Shown in pieces: positions 22,832 to 32,778 of a stretch of 44,842 nucleotides of DNA. The stretch covers positions 1 through 44,842 of the forward strand of contig CAKULG010000021.1 of the NCBI GenBank assembly GCA_934667105.1, given 5' to 3'. A program made the translations under genes and the position numbers. The first letter of the stretch is position 1. Each line of letters begins with the position of its first letter. The notes beneath the pieces are model-generated. The model was not told the DNA's origin, did no database searches, and saw only the letters and a list, made by a program, of their open reading frames with translations. This DNA comes from an uncultured Clostridia bacterium (GTDB lineage: Bacteria > Bacillota > Clostridia > Christensenellales > Aristaeellaceae).

Positions 22832-23269
22832 TTACAAAAGCAGAGAGAGCGCTTCCTCCATTTCCTCGGTATACACCGGCGCGCCGCATTCCAGCAGCAG
22901 CCGGGCGGTCACGCCGTCTCCGGGGATTTTCGCCCCGGTAAAGCTGCCGTCGTAGATTTCGCCGCAGCCGCAGGAGGGGCTGCGGCTTTTCAGCACCGCC
23001 CCTTCGCAGCGCAGCAGCGCGTAGAGCCGGGCGGCTTCCTGCGCGCCCCTTTCATAGGCGGCGGTCACATCCGCCCCATCCCGGCGCACAACGCGCCGCC
23101 CCTGCCGCTCCGCCGGGAGACGGGGGGTGGGCAGGCCGCCCAGCTGCTCAGGACAGACGGGAAATAGCGTATGCCTTTCCAAAAGGGCCAGCACCTGGGG
23201 GCAGGGCTTGCTTCCTCCGTCGTAGCGGCAGCACGCCCCCAGCAGGCAGGCGCTCACCAGCAGCCTCAC
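22832..23269 (-). CDS. DUF523 family protein
   Basis: A 145-residue protein of the DUF523 (YbbK-like) family. The N-terminus VSACLLGACCRYDGGSKP and the downstream FPVCPEQLGGLPTPR and LKSRSPSCGCGEIYDG carry the family's conserved cysteines (likely a metal or Fe-S site); the biochemical role is unknown. The GTG start overlaps the deoD stop (GTGA), so it is the last gene of the nucleotide-salvage operon and translationally coupled to deoD. Confidence 0.88.
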   Translation of the reverse strand: MRLLVSACLLGACCRYDGGSKPCPQVLALLERHTLFPVCPEQLGGLPTPRLPAERQGRRVVRRDGADVTAAYERGAQEAARLYALLRCEGAVLKSRSPSCGCGEIYDGSFTGAKIPGDGVTARLLLECGAPVYTEEMEEALSLLL

Positions 23270-23970
23270 GCGATTTCCAGCGCGATTTCCATCATTTGGG
23301 TGAAGGTTTCGCGCACCTCCTGGGGCGTCAGGCTTTCGCCGGTAAAGGGATTATCCGAAATGGTCAGCAGCGCCAGGGCCTTCTTGCCCGCCCGGGCGGC
23401 ATTGAGATACAGGGCGTAGGCCTCCATTTCCACGGCCAGCACCCCCAGCTCCCGCAGCACGGCGGAGGGGGAGGGCTGGGTTTCATCATAGAAAATATCG
23501 GAGGAATAGATGGGCCCCACCGGCATTTCCACGCCCATCTTCCGGGCGGCGGCCACCGCCTTTTCCAGCAGTTCAAAGGAGCAGCAGGGGGCCATATTGC
23601 CCCGGAAGCCGAACTGGGCCCCGTAATTGGAATTGGAATAGGCGCTCATGCCCGCTACCACCGAGCGCACCTTCAGCGCCGGGGAAAGCAGCCCCGCCGA
23701 GCCCACGCGAATGATGCTCTCCACACCGTATTCGCCGTACAGCTCCTTGGAATAAATACCGATGGAGGGCATGCCCATGCCCGAGGCCATCACGGAAACG
23801 GGCTTGCCGCGATATTCCCCGGTGTAGCCCTGAATCCCCCGCACGTTGTTCACCAGCCGGGCGTTGGAAAGATAGGTGTCGGCGATGAATTTCGCCCGAA
23901 GCGGATCGCCGGGCATGAGCACGGTGGGGGCGAAATCTCCCTTTTGCGCGGTGTTATGCAGCGTCGCCAT
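23266..23970 (-). CDS. deoD: Purine-nucleoside phosphorylase DeoD type
   Basis: A 234-residue hexameric-type purine nucleoside phosphorylase that cleaves purine (deoxy)nucleosides to base and (deoxy)ribose 1-phosphate. Motifs are the phosphate-binding MPGDPLRAKFIA near residue 20, GIQGYTGEYRGKPVSVMASG, the IIRVGSAG segment, the ribose-binding VEMEAYAL, and the catalytic Asp in ISDNPFTGE. AAGGAGG precedes the ATG. It is 41 bp downstream of dut and overlaps the DUF523 gene. Confidence 0.95.
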   Translation of the reverse strand: MATLHNTAQKGDFAPTVLMPGDPLRAKFIADTYLSNARLVNNVRGIQGYTGEYRGKPVSVMASGMGMPSIGIYSKELYGEYGVESIIRVGSAGLLSPALKVRSVVAGMSAYSNSNYGAQFGFRGNMAPCCSFELLEKAVAAARKMGVEMPVGPIYSSDIFYDETQPSPSAVLRELGVLAVEMEAYALYLNAARAGKKALALLTISDNPFTGESLTPQEVRETFTQMMEIALEIA

Positions 23971-24011
23971 AAAAAAATCCTCCTTGAATTTCTTTTTTTG
24001 CGAATCGTAAT

Positions 24012-24437
24012 TTATTTGCTCCCCGTGGAGCCCATGCCTCCCCGGCTGGGGGCGGAAAGCAGCTCCACCCGCTCCAGCGAAAGGGGCGGCATTTTCTGCA
24101 CAATGCGGAATTGGCAGATGCGGTCGCCTTTTTCAATGCAGGTATCCCGCATGGCCAGGGCCAGGAAATGCCAAATATCCTCCGGCCCGCAATAGCTTTC
24201 GTCCACCACGCCCACACCGTTCACCATCAACACGCCCCATTTTTTAAAGGTGGAGCTGCGGGGGGCCACATGGGCCTCATACCCTGCGGGCAGGCGCATG
24301 GATACGCCCAGGGAAATGGGGCGGTATTCCCCTGCCCGCAGGCGCACGGTTTCTGCCGCCCGCAAATCAATCCAATCCCCCTGGGGCAGCTTTTCCAGGG
24401 GCGGAATATCCGCGTGATAATATACTTCGATCTTCAT
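24012..24437 (-). CDS. dut: dUTP diphosphatase
   Basis: A 141-residue trimeric dUTPase (dUTP to dUMP plus diphosphate). All five motifs are visible: DLRAAETVRL, APRSSTFKKWGV, NGVGVVDESYCGPEDIWH, GDRICQFRIV and the C-terminal SRGGMGSTGSK that closes over the active site. AGGAGAG lies upstream of the ATG. Its neighbours yfbR and deoD also act on deoxynucleotides. Confidence 0.95.
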   Translation of the reverse strand: MKIEVYYHADIPPLEKLPQGDWIDLRAAETVRLRAGEYRPISLGVSMRLPAGYEAHVAPRSSTFKKWGVLMVNGVGVVDESYCGPEDIWHFLALAMRDTCIEKGDRICQFRIVQKMPPLSLERVELLSAPSRGGMGSTGSK

Positions 24438-24501
24438 GCGTTCTCTCCTGCCGGGACTCCTCGGCCTGGCCTTTCAAAGGTTGTTGCAAGCAAGCGATGT
24501 T

Positions 24502-24534
24502 AAATGCAAAAACCGCTTCAGCGGGCTTGCATTT
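24502..24534 (-). terminator. Hairpin between yfbR and dut
   Basis: AAATGCAA (24502-24509) pairs with TTGCATTT (24527-24534) around an inner CCGCT/AGCGG stem. It is only 8 bp after the yfbR stop and no long U-tract follows the outer stem, so it may be a partial attenuator or an mRNA-processing/stability element. Confidence 0.5.
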
Positions 24535-24541
24535 GCAATGA

Positions 24542-25126
24542 TTATTCTTCCGATATTTCATCCAGCGTCAGCGAAAAGCCGGGCACGCATTCGCACATGA
24601 AATCCTGCACCTCGGGCAGATCAATCTGATCAATGGATTTTTTCACCGTGCGGCGCGCCTGCTCAAATTCCAGATTGCCCGCCTTTTTTTCCTCCAGGCA
24701 TTTGATATAGGCGCAGATGCGATCCGCCGCCTTCACCAGCCGCCATTCGGGGGTGGATTCGTCGTGGGCGATGAGGGGATCGTAATAATCCCGCAGATCG
24801 GGGGGCAGCATGCCCAGCAGACGCTGGGCGGCCACATCCTCCAGCTTGTTATATTCCTGCTTGATGGCGGGGTTATGATGCTTGATGGGGGTGGGCAGAT
24901 CGCCGGTGATCACCTCGCAGCTATCGTGATACACCGCCAGGGCCAGCACATATTCGGGCTGATAATTCCGGCCGTAGCGCCGGTTGCCCATCACGGCCAT
25001 AGCGTGGGCGATGAGGCCCGTTTGCAGCGCGTGCTCCATATCGTTTTCGGGCATGGTGTTGCGCATCAGGCCCCAGCGCTGAATAAACTTCATGCGGCTG
25101 ATGTAAGCGAAAAAATGATGCTCCAT
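24542..25126 (-). CDS. yfbR: HD-domain 5'-deoxynucleotidase (YfbR-like)
   Basis: A 194-residue HD-superfamily phosphohydrolase. The metal-binding residues are His32 in MEHALQTGLIAH and His67-Asp68 in VYHDSCEVITGD, followed by LPTPIKHHNPAIKQEY and the late Asp in VKAADRICAYIKCLEE. YfbR dephosphorylates dNMPs. The ATG at 25126 has AAGGAG upstream; the frame continues to 25216 but earlier starts fall in the divergent thiT promoter. It is the first gene of the yfbR-dut-deoD-DUF523 group. Confidence 0.9.
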   Translation of the reverse strand: MEHHFFAYISRMKFIQRWGLMRNTMPENDMEHALQTGLIAHAMAVMGNRRYGRNYQPEYVLALAVYHDSCEVITGDLPTPIKHHNPAIKQEYNKLEDVAAQRLLGMLPPDLRDYYDPLIAHDESTPEWRLVKAADRICAYIKCLEEKKAGNLEFEQARRTVKKSIDQIDLPEVQDFMCECVPGFSLTLDEISEE

Positions 25127-25140
25127 ACGGCTTGAACTCC

Positions 25141-25168
25141 TTGACATAATTCGCGTTTGTAGTATAAT
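25141..25168 (+). promoter_or_regulatory. Promoter of the thiT transcript
   Basis: A perfect -35 TTGACA (25141-25146), 16-bp spacer and perfect -10 TATAAT (25163-25168), just upstream of the TPP riboswitch. The complementary strand has TATACT overlapping the same -10, possibly serving the divergent yfbR. Confidence 0.85.
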
Positions 25169-25175
25169 CGTTCCT

Positions 25176-25262
25176 GCATCCGCTAGGGGCGCCGCGCAAA
25201 GCGGCTGAGATAGCACCCTTGGAACCTGTGTAGATCATCCTACCGAAGGGAAGCGGCGCGCG
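25176..25262 (+). promoter_or_regulatory. TPP riboswitch (THI element)
   Basis: The aptamer core shows CGCTAGGGGCGCC, then GGCTGAGATAGCACCCTTGG, AACCTG, GATCATCCTACC and GAAGGGAAGCGG. CTGAGA and the CGAAGGGAAG end are the pyrimidine- and diphosphate-binding signatures. The P1 stem is CCGCT/AGCGG. It lies between a consensus promoter and an intrinsic terminator before thiT, so thiamine diphosphate binding should switch transcription off. Confidence 0.93.
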
Positions 25263-25288
25263 CAGAAAGAACTTCGCGCTCATCGTTT

Positions 25289-25322
25289 CCCACATGCTTC
25301 GAAAAGGGGCGTGTGGGTTTTT
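25289..25322 (+). terminator. Riboswitch-controlled terminator before thiT
   Basis: CCCACATGCTTC (25289-25300) pairs with GGGGCGTGTGGG (25306-25317, with G-U pairs) around GAAAA, followed by TTTTT. It is 35 bp upstream of the thiT start. It is the likely expression platform of the TPP riboswitch. Confidence 0.85.
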
Positions 25323-25357
25323 CTATGCCGGATGCGAAAGAAAAGGAGGAATGACCC

Positions 25358-26062
25358 ATGAATCTTTTCCTGGCGTCCGCCCTGGCCGAGGGCACTGAAG
25401 AAGCCGCCGCCGCCGCGGAAGAAGCCGTAGAGGCGACCCCCACCTGGGCCCAAGAACTGGTGGAGAAATTTTCCGAAATCTCCGGCGCCACGTTCGTCAT
25501 CCTGGGCGCGCTGGTGGCGCTGGCGGTTGTGCTGCTGCTGGCGTGCCGCACCAGCAAGCGCTGGAACGCCAAGGCCGTAGCCTTCGCCGCGCTGTCCATC
25601 GCGCTGTCCTATGTGCTTTCCTGCTTCCGGCTGTATCGCATGCCCCAGGGCGGCAGCGTCACCCCGGGCAGCATGCTGCCCATCATGCTCTTCTCCGCCG
25701 CCTACGGCGTGGGCCCCGGCGTGGTGGTGGGCGTGGTATACGGCGCGCTGCAATATTTGCAGGGCGGCTGGTTCCTGAATGTGTGGCAGTTCCTGCTGGA
25801 TTATCTGCTGGCCTACGGCGCGCTGGGCCTGGCTGGCCTGGCCCGCAAGCTGCCCAAGCGCTGGGGGCTGTACGCGGCTATCGTGATCGCCGCCGTCGTT
25901 CGCGCCCTTTCCGCCACGCTGGCGGGCTATATGTTCTGGGATACCGCCTTCTGGGCCAGCCTGGTGTATAACGGCACCTACCTGATCCCGGATACGCTGA
26001 TTTGCATCGTGCTGGCGCTGGCGGTGGCCAAGCCCGTGATGAAGATCCTGCAGGCGAAATAA
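25358..26062 (+). CDS. thiT: Energy-coupled thiamine transporter ThiT
   Basis: A 234-residue S component of an ECF transporter, which binds thiamine and works with the shared EcfA/EcfT module (not in this window). After an Ala/Glu-rich N-terminal stretch (about 1-45), longer than usual, there are six membrane segments. The ThiT signature is SCFRLYRMPQGGSVTPGSML, followed by GPGVVVGVVYGALQYLQGG and a DTLICIVLALAVAKP end. AAAGGAGG precedes the ATG. Control by a TPP riboswitch supports thiamine as substrate. Confidence 0.95.
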   Translation: MNLFLASALAEGTEEAAAAAEEAVEATPTWAQELVEKFSEISGATFVILGALVALAVVLLLACRTSKRWNAKAVAFAALSIALSYVLSCFRLYRMPQGGSVTPGSMLPIMLFSAAYGVGPGVVVGVVYGALQYLQGGWFLNVWQFLLDYLLAYGALGLAGLARKLPKRWGLYAAIVIAAVVRALSATLAGYMFWDTAFWASLVYNGTYLIPDTLICIVLALAVAKPVMKILQAK

Positions 26063-26127
26063 GCGGGTTTTCCATGGGGGGAAGAGCGGGCCTTCGTCCG
26101 TCCCCTTCCCCCCTTTTTCGGGAGATT

Positions 26128-26160
26128 GCGAGAGGCGCAGAGTACGCCTCTCGCTTTTTT
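26128..26160 (+). terminator. Intrinsic terminator of thiT
   Basis: A perfect 10-bp stem GCGAGAGGCG (26128-26137) with CGCCTCTCGC (26145-26154), followed by TTTTTT. It sits between the convergent thiT and rqcP genes. Confidence 0.9.
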
Positions 26161-26166
26161 GTGCGG

Positions 26167-26442
26167 TTATTCCCCGCGTTCGGCGCGGACGGCCTCGTCT
26201 TCCTCCAGCACGGCGTACATTTCGCTGGCCGCCTCCTTGCGAACCACCTCGCGCACATCGGTAACGCGATAGCGGCCCACCCGACTGCCGAAGCGGATTT
26301 CCAGAAGATCGTTTTCCTTCACCTCGGCCCCCGCCTTGGCGGGCTTGCCGTTGATGGAAACGCGGCCGCCGTCGCAGGCCTCCTTGGCCACGGTGCGGCG
26401 CTTGATGATGCGGGAAACCTTGAGATATTTATCCAATCGCAT
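26167..26442 (-). CDS. rqcP: S4-domain RNA-binding protein RqcP (YabO)
   Basis: A 91-residue S4-domain protein. The S4 fold is at about residues 1-60 (MRLDKYLKVSRIIKRRTVAK, then GGRVSINGKPAKAGAEV and DLLEIRFGSR). RqcP helps RqcH add alanine tails to nascent chains on split 50S ribosomes during ribosome-associated quality control. Position after spoVB-yabN-hup matches the B. subtilis yabM-yabN-yabO order. The C-terminus is acidic and slightly longer than the minimal family form. Confidence 0.92.
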   Translation of the reverse strand: MRLDKYLKVSRIIKRRTVAKEACDGGRVSINGKPAKAGAEVKENDLLEIRFGSRVGRYRVTDVREVVRKEAASEMYAVLEEDEAVRAERGE

Positions 26443-26465
26443 AAATGGAATGCTCCTTTATTGAG

Positions 26466-26494
26466 AAAAAAAGGGCGCGCCCGCAGGCACGCCC
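26466..26494 (-). terminator. Terminator/attenuator between hup and rqcP
   Basis: Minus strand: GGGCGTGC/GCGCGCCC (26487-26494 with 26473-26480, one G-U pair) is followed by a run of T (26466-26472). It lies 23 bp before the rqcP start and would lower rqcP expression relative to the abundant HU mRNA. Confidence 0.75.
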
Positions 26495-26582
26495 CAGCGC
26501 GTAGAGCCCGGGAAAAGCGGAGCCGCCTTGCAGGCCCTTCCCCTTCCCCGAATACGCGGAAAGCATCAGAAACAGAAATTCA

Positions 26583-26855
26583 TCAGTTGATGCTGTCCTT
26601 GAGGGCCTTGCCAACCCGGAAGGAAGCGGTCTTGCTGGCTTCGATGGTGATTTCTTCGCCGGTGCGGGGATTGCGGGCCACGCGGGCGGGGCGTTCCTTG
26701 CTCTCGAAGGTGCCGAAGCCAACCAGCTGCACCTTGTCGCCCGCCTTGAGAGTTTCGGTAACGACGTCAATGAAAGCGGAGATCGCCTTTTCGGCATCCT
26801 TCTTGGAGATATCGGCCTTCTGCGCCAGGGCCACGATCAGTTCGGATTTGTTCAT
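26583..26855 (-). CDS. hup: HU family DNA-binding protein
   Basis: A 90-residue histone-like nucleoid protein. MNKSELIVALAQKADISKKD begins the helical dimer part, followed by VQLVGFGTFESKERPARVAR and the DNA-embracing arm NPRTGEEITIEASKTASF, ending in VGKALKDSIN. The ATG at 26855 has GGAGGG upstream; a longer frame lacks support. It lies between yabN and rqcP, as in many Clostridia. Confidence 0.96.
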   Translation of the reverse strand: MNKSELIVALAQKADISKKDAEKAISAFIDVVTETLKAGDKVQLVGFGTFESKERPARVARNPRTGEEITIEASKTASFRVGKALKDSIN

Positions 26856-26911
26856 GGTAATTACCCTCCATTTTATTCGTGTATTCGTGAATGACAAGCC
26901 CGAAACAAACG

Positions 26912-28333
26912 TCACGGGCGTTGCTTGCTACCTTCCCAGTATACATCCATTTCAGATAATGTCAAGCCCTCCAGCTGTTTTCCATCCCGCAAAATCGCAT
27001 TTTCCATGGCGGTGAAGCGGGAAATGAACTTTTCCGTGGCTTGCTGCAGGGCGGTTTCCGCCTCCACGCCGCACAGACGGGATACGTTGACGCAGGCGAA
27101 AAACAGGTCTCCCAGTTCCTCCTGCAAATGCTTTGCGTTTCCTTCCCCCAGGGCCTCCTGCACCTCGTCTGCCTCTTCCCGAACTTTGGAAAGCGCGTCC
27201 CGGGGGTCGTCCCAATCAAAGCCCACGTCCCGGGCCTTTTTCTGCACCTTGCCCGCCCGCATCAGCGGCGGAAGCCCCCGGGATACGTCCTGAAGCGCCT
27301 GGCTCTGGGTTTGGAAGCCGCGCTCCTCCCGCTTGATCTTTTCCCAGTTTTTCAGCACGTCCCCCGCCGTTTCGCAATGGTCGCCGCCGAAAATGTGGCG
27401 ATGCCGGGAAATCATTTTACGGCAGATATCGGTGGTGATATCCGAAAGCTCGAAGGTGCCGTATTGCTGGGCAATATCCGCCTGGAACACCACCTGCAAA
27501 AGCACGTCCCCCAGCTCGTCCGCCACATGGGGCCAATCCTCCTCGTCGATGGCGGCGGCGGTTTCATAGGCCTCCTCGATGAGATATTTGCGCAGGCTTT
27601 CATGGGTCTGCTCCCGATCCCAGGGGCAGCCGTTTTCCCCCCGCAGCAGGGCCATCACCCGCACCAGATCGTAAAAATCGAAGCGCTTACGCTCCCGCAG
27701 CGAAAGGGCAGGCAGCAGCGCCGCGCAGGTGTGGTCATAGCGGGGCTGACGATCCAACTCGGCCAGGGACAATTGGATATACCTCCGCCCCGGCTTGCCG
27801 CTGGGGGGGAAGAACAGCACCGGCTGATCGGGATCATACCATTTGAGGGCCTGCAGCTTGCAATCCCCCGCCAGCATGCGGGAATCCAATTCCAGAATCA
27901 GCAGGGGGTTCTGCGTGCCGGTGATTTCCAGAGAGCTGGCCGTCTGCGTTTCGATTTTAGGCTGAGGCGCGGCGGCCAGGAAGGGCGCGGAAAGAGGCAC
28001 CCCCGCCAGCAGTTCCACCGGCGCCCGCTTTTCCAGGGCGCGCACCGTTTCATCCGCCCCCGCGTCCAGCACGGCGTAGCAGATATCGCATTCCTCCGCC
28101 AATGCCAGCAGCCGCTCCGCCGCCGCCTGAATCAGCTCGTCAAAATCCTCGCAGGCTTCGTGCAGATCGTCCATCGTATCAAAGGATAGCCCTTTTTCCC
28201 GAAGATATACGGCCGCGTCGCATTCCCCGGTGCGCAGAATGATTTTTTTCGCCTTTTCCAGGGCGGAAAGCGCCCCCAGGGTTAAATATTCCCGGGGCCC
28301 AGGGCCCAGGGAAACCACCGTGATTTTTTTCAT
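26912..28333 (-). CDS. yabN: YabN: tetrapyrrole methylase-like domain fused to MazG NTP pyrophosphohydrolase
   Basis: A 473-residue two-domain protein. The N-terminal half (1-205) has the SAM-dependent tetrapyrrole methylase fold (MKKITVVSLGPGPREYLTLG). The C-terminal part (about 220-470) is MazG, with LLRGENGCPWDREQTHESLR, the metal-binding EEAYE...DELGD pattern, and a second DELGDLFF-like EELGDLFFACVNVSR. MazG hydrolyses (d)NTPs to NMPs. It starts 6 bp after the spoVB stop, so it is in the same operon. Confidence 0.95.
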   Translation of the reverse strand: MKKITVVSLGPGPREYLTLGALSALEKAKKIILRTGECDAAVYLREKGLSFDTMDDLHEACEDFDELIQAAAERLLALAEECDICYAVLDAGADETVRALEKRAPVELLAGVPLSAPFLAAAPQPKIETQTASSLEITGTQNPLLILELDSRMLAGDCKLQALKWYDPDQPVLFFPPSGKPGRRYIQLSLAELDRQPRYDHTCAALLPALSLRERKRFDFYDLVRVMALLRGENGCPWDREQTHESLRKYLIEEAYETAAAIDEEDWPHVADELGDVLLQVVFQADIAQQYGTFELSDITTDICRKMISRHRHIFGGDHCETAGDVLKNWEKIKREERGFQTQSQALQDVSRGLPPLMRAGKVQKKARDVGFDWDDPRDALSKVREEADEVQEALGEGNAKHLQEELGDLFFACVNVSRLCGVEAETALQQATEKFISRFTAMENAILRDGKQLEGLTLSEMDVYWEGSKQRP

Positions 28334-28339
28334 CGCCGT

Positions 28340-29962
28340 TTACCCCCGCGTATTTTTCTTTGGCTTGGGCAGCCGCCGGGCCAGCCGGGCGGGCAGATCC
28401 TCCCGCCGAACCACCCCCAGCCGCCAGGCCGTCAGGGCGTGTACCGCCACCCCCAGCAGCACGCACAACACCACCCCAGCCGCCAGCCAGAAGCGGGAAA
28501 GCGCCGCCGCCTGGCCGAAGCACAGCCGCCACACGCCGCCCACCGCCGCGCCCATCAGCAGCGCGCACAAAAGCGGCTTGACCAGCACGCCCATGAAATC
28601 CAGCCGATAGCCCGTGTGCTTGCAGACGTAATAGAGATTGGGAATCATGCTGGCCGTGTAGCACAGAAGCGAGGCCCAGGGCGCGCCCTGAATATCCACC
28701 CCCGGAATGCGCACCAGCGTGTAATTCAGCGCAATTTTCAGTGCCACCCCCAGCACCAGCGTGTACATGGGAATGCGCTGCTTGCCCATGCCCTGCAAAA
28801 TGCCGCTGGTGGCCTGCACCAGCGTGAACAGCACGATGGTGAGACTGCTGATCTGCAAAAGCTGGGCCGCCAGATGCAATTGCTCGGCTGTGTAGGCCCC
28901 CCGATAGCAAAGAAACAGGATAGGCTCGGCCAGCAGGCTCATGCCCAGGGAGCAGGGAAAGCCGATCACCGCCGCCATGCGCAAGCCCATGCCCGCCTCC
29001 CGGGCCACATATTCCTTGTCGCCCCGGGCCAGGCCCGCGGAAATATCGGGCACCAGGTTGGTGCTCATGGCCATGGCCAGGGCGGTGGGCACGTTAATCA
29101 GCGTGAGCACGGGGCCGGAATACGCGCCGTAGCGAATCAGCGCGTCCTGGGCGGGCATGCCCGCCGCCTCCATCAGGTTGGTAAGCATCACGCTGTCGAT
29201 GAACCCCGCCAGCGGCACAATGCACGCCCCCAGCGTGATGGGAATGGCCACCAGCGTCAGCCGCCGGGCAATCAATTTCCTGGATAGGCGCGGGGAGCGG
29301 CTTTGGGACATTTGCAGCATCTCCCCCCGGGTGCGCCGCTGCTGCCAAATCAGATAAAGCAGCGCCGCCGCTTCGCCGATGGTGGAGCCCAACAGCGCCC
29401 CCGCCGCGCCCCAGGCGGCGCCCCCGCGCTTCATGCCCAGGGCGGCCAGCGGCAGCGCCACCGCCACCTTGCCCACCTGCTCGATCAATTGGGAAACGGC
29501 GGTGGGCAGCATGTGCCGCCGCCCCTGCATGTAGCCTCGGTACGCGCTCATGGCGCAGACGAAAAACAGGCTGGGCGCAATGCATAAATAGCCCGCCTTC
29601 GCGTCCTGGGTTCCCTGCAGGGCCGCGATGCGCCCCGAAAAGGCCAGCAGCAGCACCGTGGAGATCAGCCCCAGGGCGCAAAGCAGCTCCAGCGCGGTTT
29701 TGAAAATGCGCCGGGCGTTGCGTGGATCCTCCCGGGTGACGTAATGGGCCACCATCCGGGAAATCGCCACCGGGATGCCCGCGGAGGAAATGGTCAAAAG
29801 CAGATTGTAGGCGGGAAACACCTTGTGATACAGCGCCGTGCCCACCGGGCCGATGAGATAGGCCAGGGGAATGCGATACAGCACCCCCACCACCTTGCAG
29901 ATCAGCCCCGCCGCGCCCAGAATGGATACGCCGCCTACCAGTGATTTTTGTTTCTGCGTCAT
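28340..29962 (-). CDS. spoVB: Stage V sporulation protein B (MurJ-like polysaccharide flippase)
   Basis: A 540-residue MOP-superfamily transporter with about 14 membrane segments. The N-terminus KSLVGGVSILGAAGLICKVV, then GVLYRIPLAYLIG, and the first loop GTALYHKVFPAYNLLLTISS are typical of SpoVB/MurJ. SpoVB is needed for spore cortex peptidoglycan, probably flipping lipid-linked precursors. The ATG at 29962 has AAAGGAG 5 bp upstream. Linkage to yabN, hup and rqcP supports SpoVB rather than a generic O-antigen flippase. The C-terminus is basic (RRLPKPKKNTRG). Confidence 0.92.
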   Translation of the reverse strand: MTQKQKSLVGGVSILGAAGLICKVVGVLYRIPLAYLIGPVGTALYHKVFPAYNLLLTISSAGIPVAISRMVAHYVTREDPRNARRIFKTALELLCALGLISTVLLLAFSGRIAALQGTQDAKAGYLCIAPSLFFVCAMSAYRGYMQGRRHMLPTAVSQLIEQVGKVAVALPLAALGMKRGGAAWGAAGALLGSTIGEAAALLYLIWQQRRTRGEMLQMSQSRSPRLSRKLIARRLTLVAIPITLGACIVPLAGFIDSVMLTNLMEAAGMPAQDALIRYGAYSGPVLTLINVPTALAMAMSTNLVPDISAGLARGDKEYVAREAGMGLRMAAVIGFPCSLGMSLLAEPILFLCYRGAYTAEQLHLAAQLLQISSLTIVLFTLVQATSGILQGMGKQRIPMYTLVLGVALKIALNYTLVRIPGVDIQGAPWASLLCYTASMIPNLYYVCKHTGYRLDFMGVLVKPLLCALLMGAAVGGVWRLCFGQAAALSRFWLAAGVVLCVLLGVAVHALTAWRLGVVRREDLPARLARRLPKPKKNTRG

Positions 29963-29984
29963 GCATGCTCCTTTAAAACGCAAA

Positions 29985-30015
29985 GGGCCGTTCTCGCCAG
30001 GGCAAAGAACGGCCC
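29985..30015. repeat. Dispersed palindromic repeat, copy F
   Basis: GGGCCGTTCT (29985-29994) pairs with AGAACGGCCC (30006-30015), 11-base loop. It has the family apex sequence but no clear box. It lies 23 bp upstream of the spoVB start, one of the few copies in a 5' region. Confidence 0.5.
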
Positions 30016-30183
30016 GCGCCCCTCGCCTTTGGGAAAGGCTGTGCTGAAAATTCGAATTGCGCTTCTTTCAGTATCCGCCGCGCCGGACGCTTCCATGCAG
30101 CGGATTAGCTTTGGCGATACCACCGAGTGAACAATGAATTGTTCACCCTTTCTCCAAAAGCCCATCAGGGAAGCCCTAAAAAT

Positions 30184-30264
30184 TTTCCTTTTTTCCTCCA
30201 TCCTGATTTGGTTTTCGGAGAGGGCGCGGGGAAACCGCTTTTGCCTCAAAGGCGGTTCCTCCGC
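30184..30264 (+). repeat. Dispersed palindromic repeat, copy G
   Basis: A T-rich TTTTCCTTTTTTCC tract is followed by the box-like CTGATTTGGTTTTCGGAGAG and GGGCGCGGGG as in copy B. Then comes an 18-bp hairpin (30226-30243 with 30247-30264, loop CCT, one mismatch and two G-T pairs). It is 8 bp from the gyrA stop. Nearby, GTGAACAA-TGAA-TTGTTCAC (30127-30146) is a separate perfect hairpin. The rest of 30016-30183 holds nothing recognised. Confidence 0.7.
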
Positions 30265-30271
30265 CAGAATC

Positions 30272-32725
<2,454 letters not shown>

Positions 32726-32778
32726 TTTTTATGCGTCCTTTCGGAAAAATCATTTTATTTCCACTTTTTCTGCTTATA

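Noticed and set aside
26002..27015. Plus-strand 337-residue frame across rqcP and hup
   Set aside because: It overlaps the thiT end, a terminator and two well-identified minus-strand genes and shows no domain.
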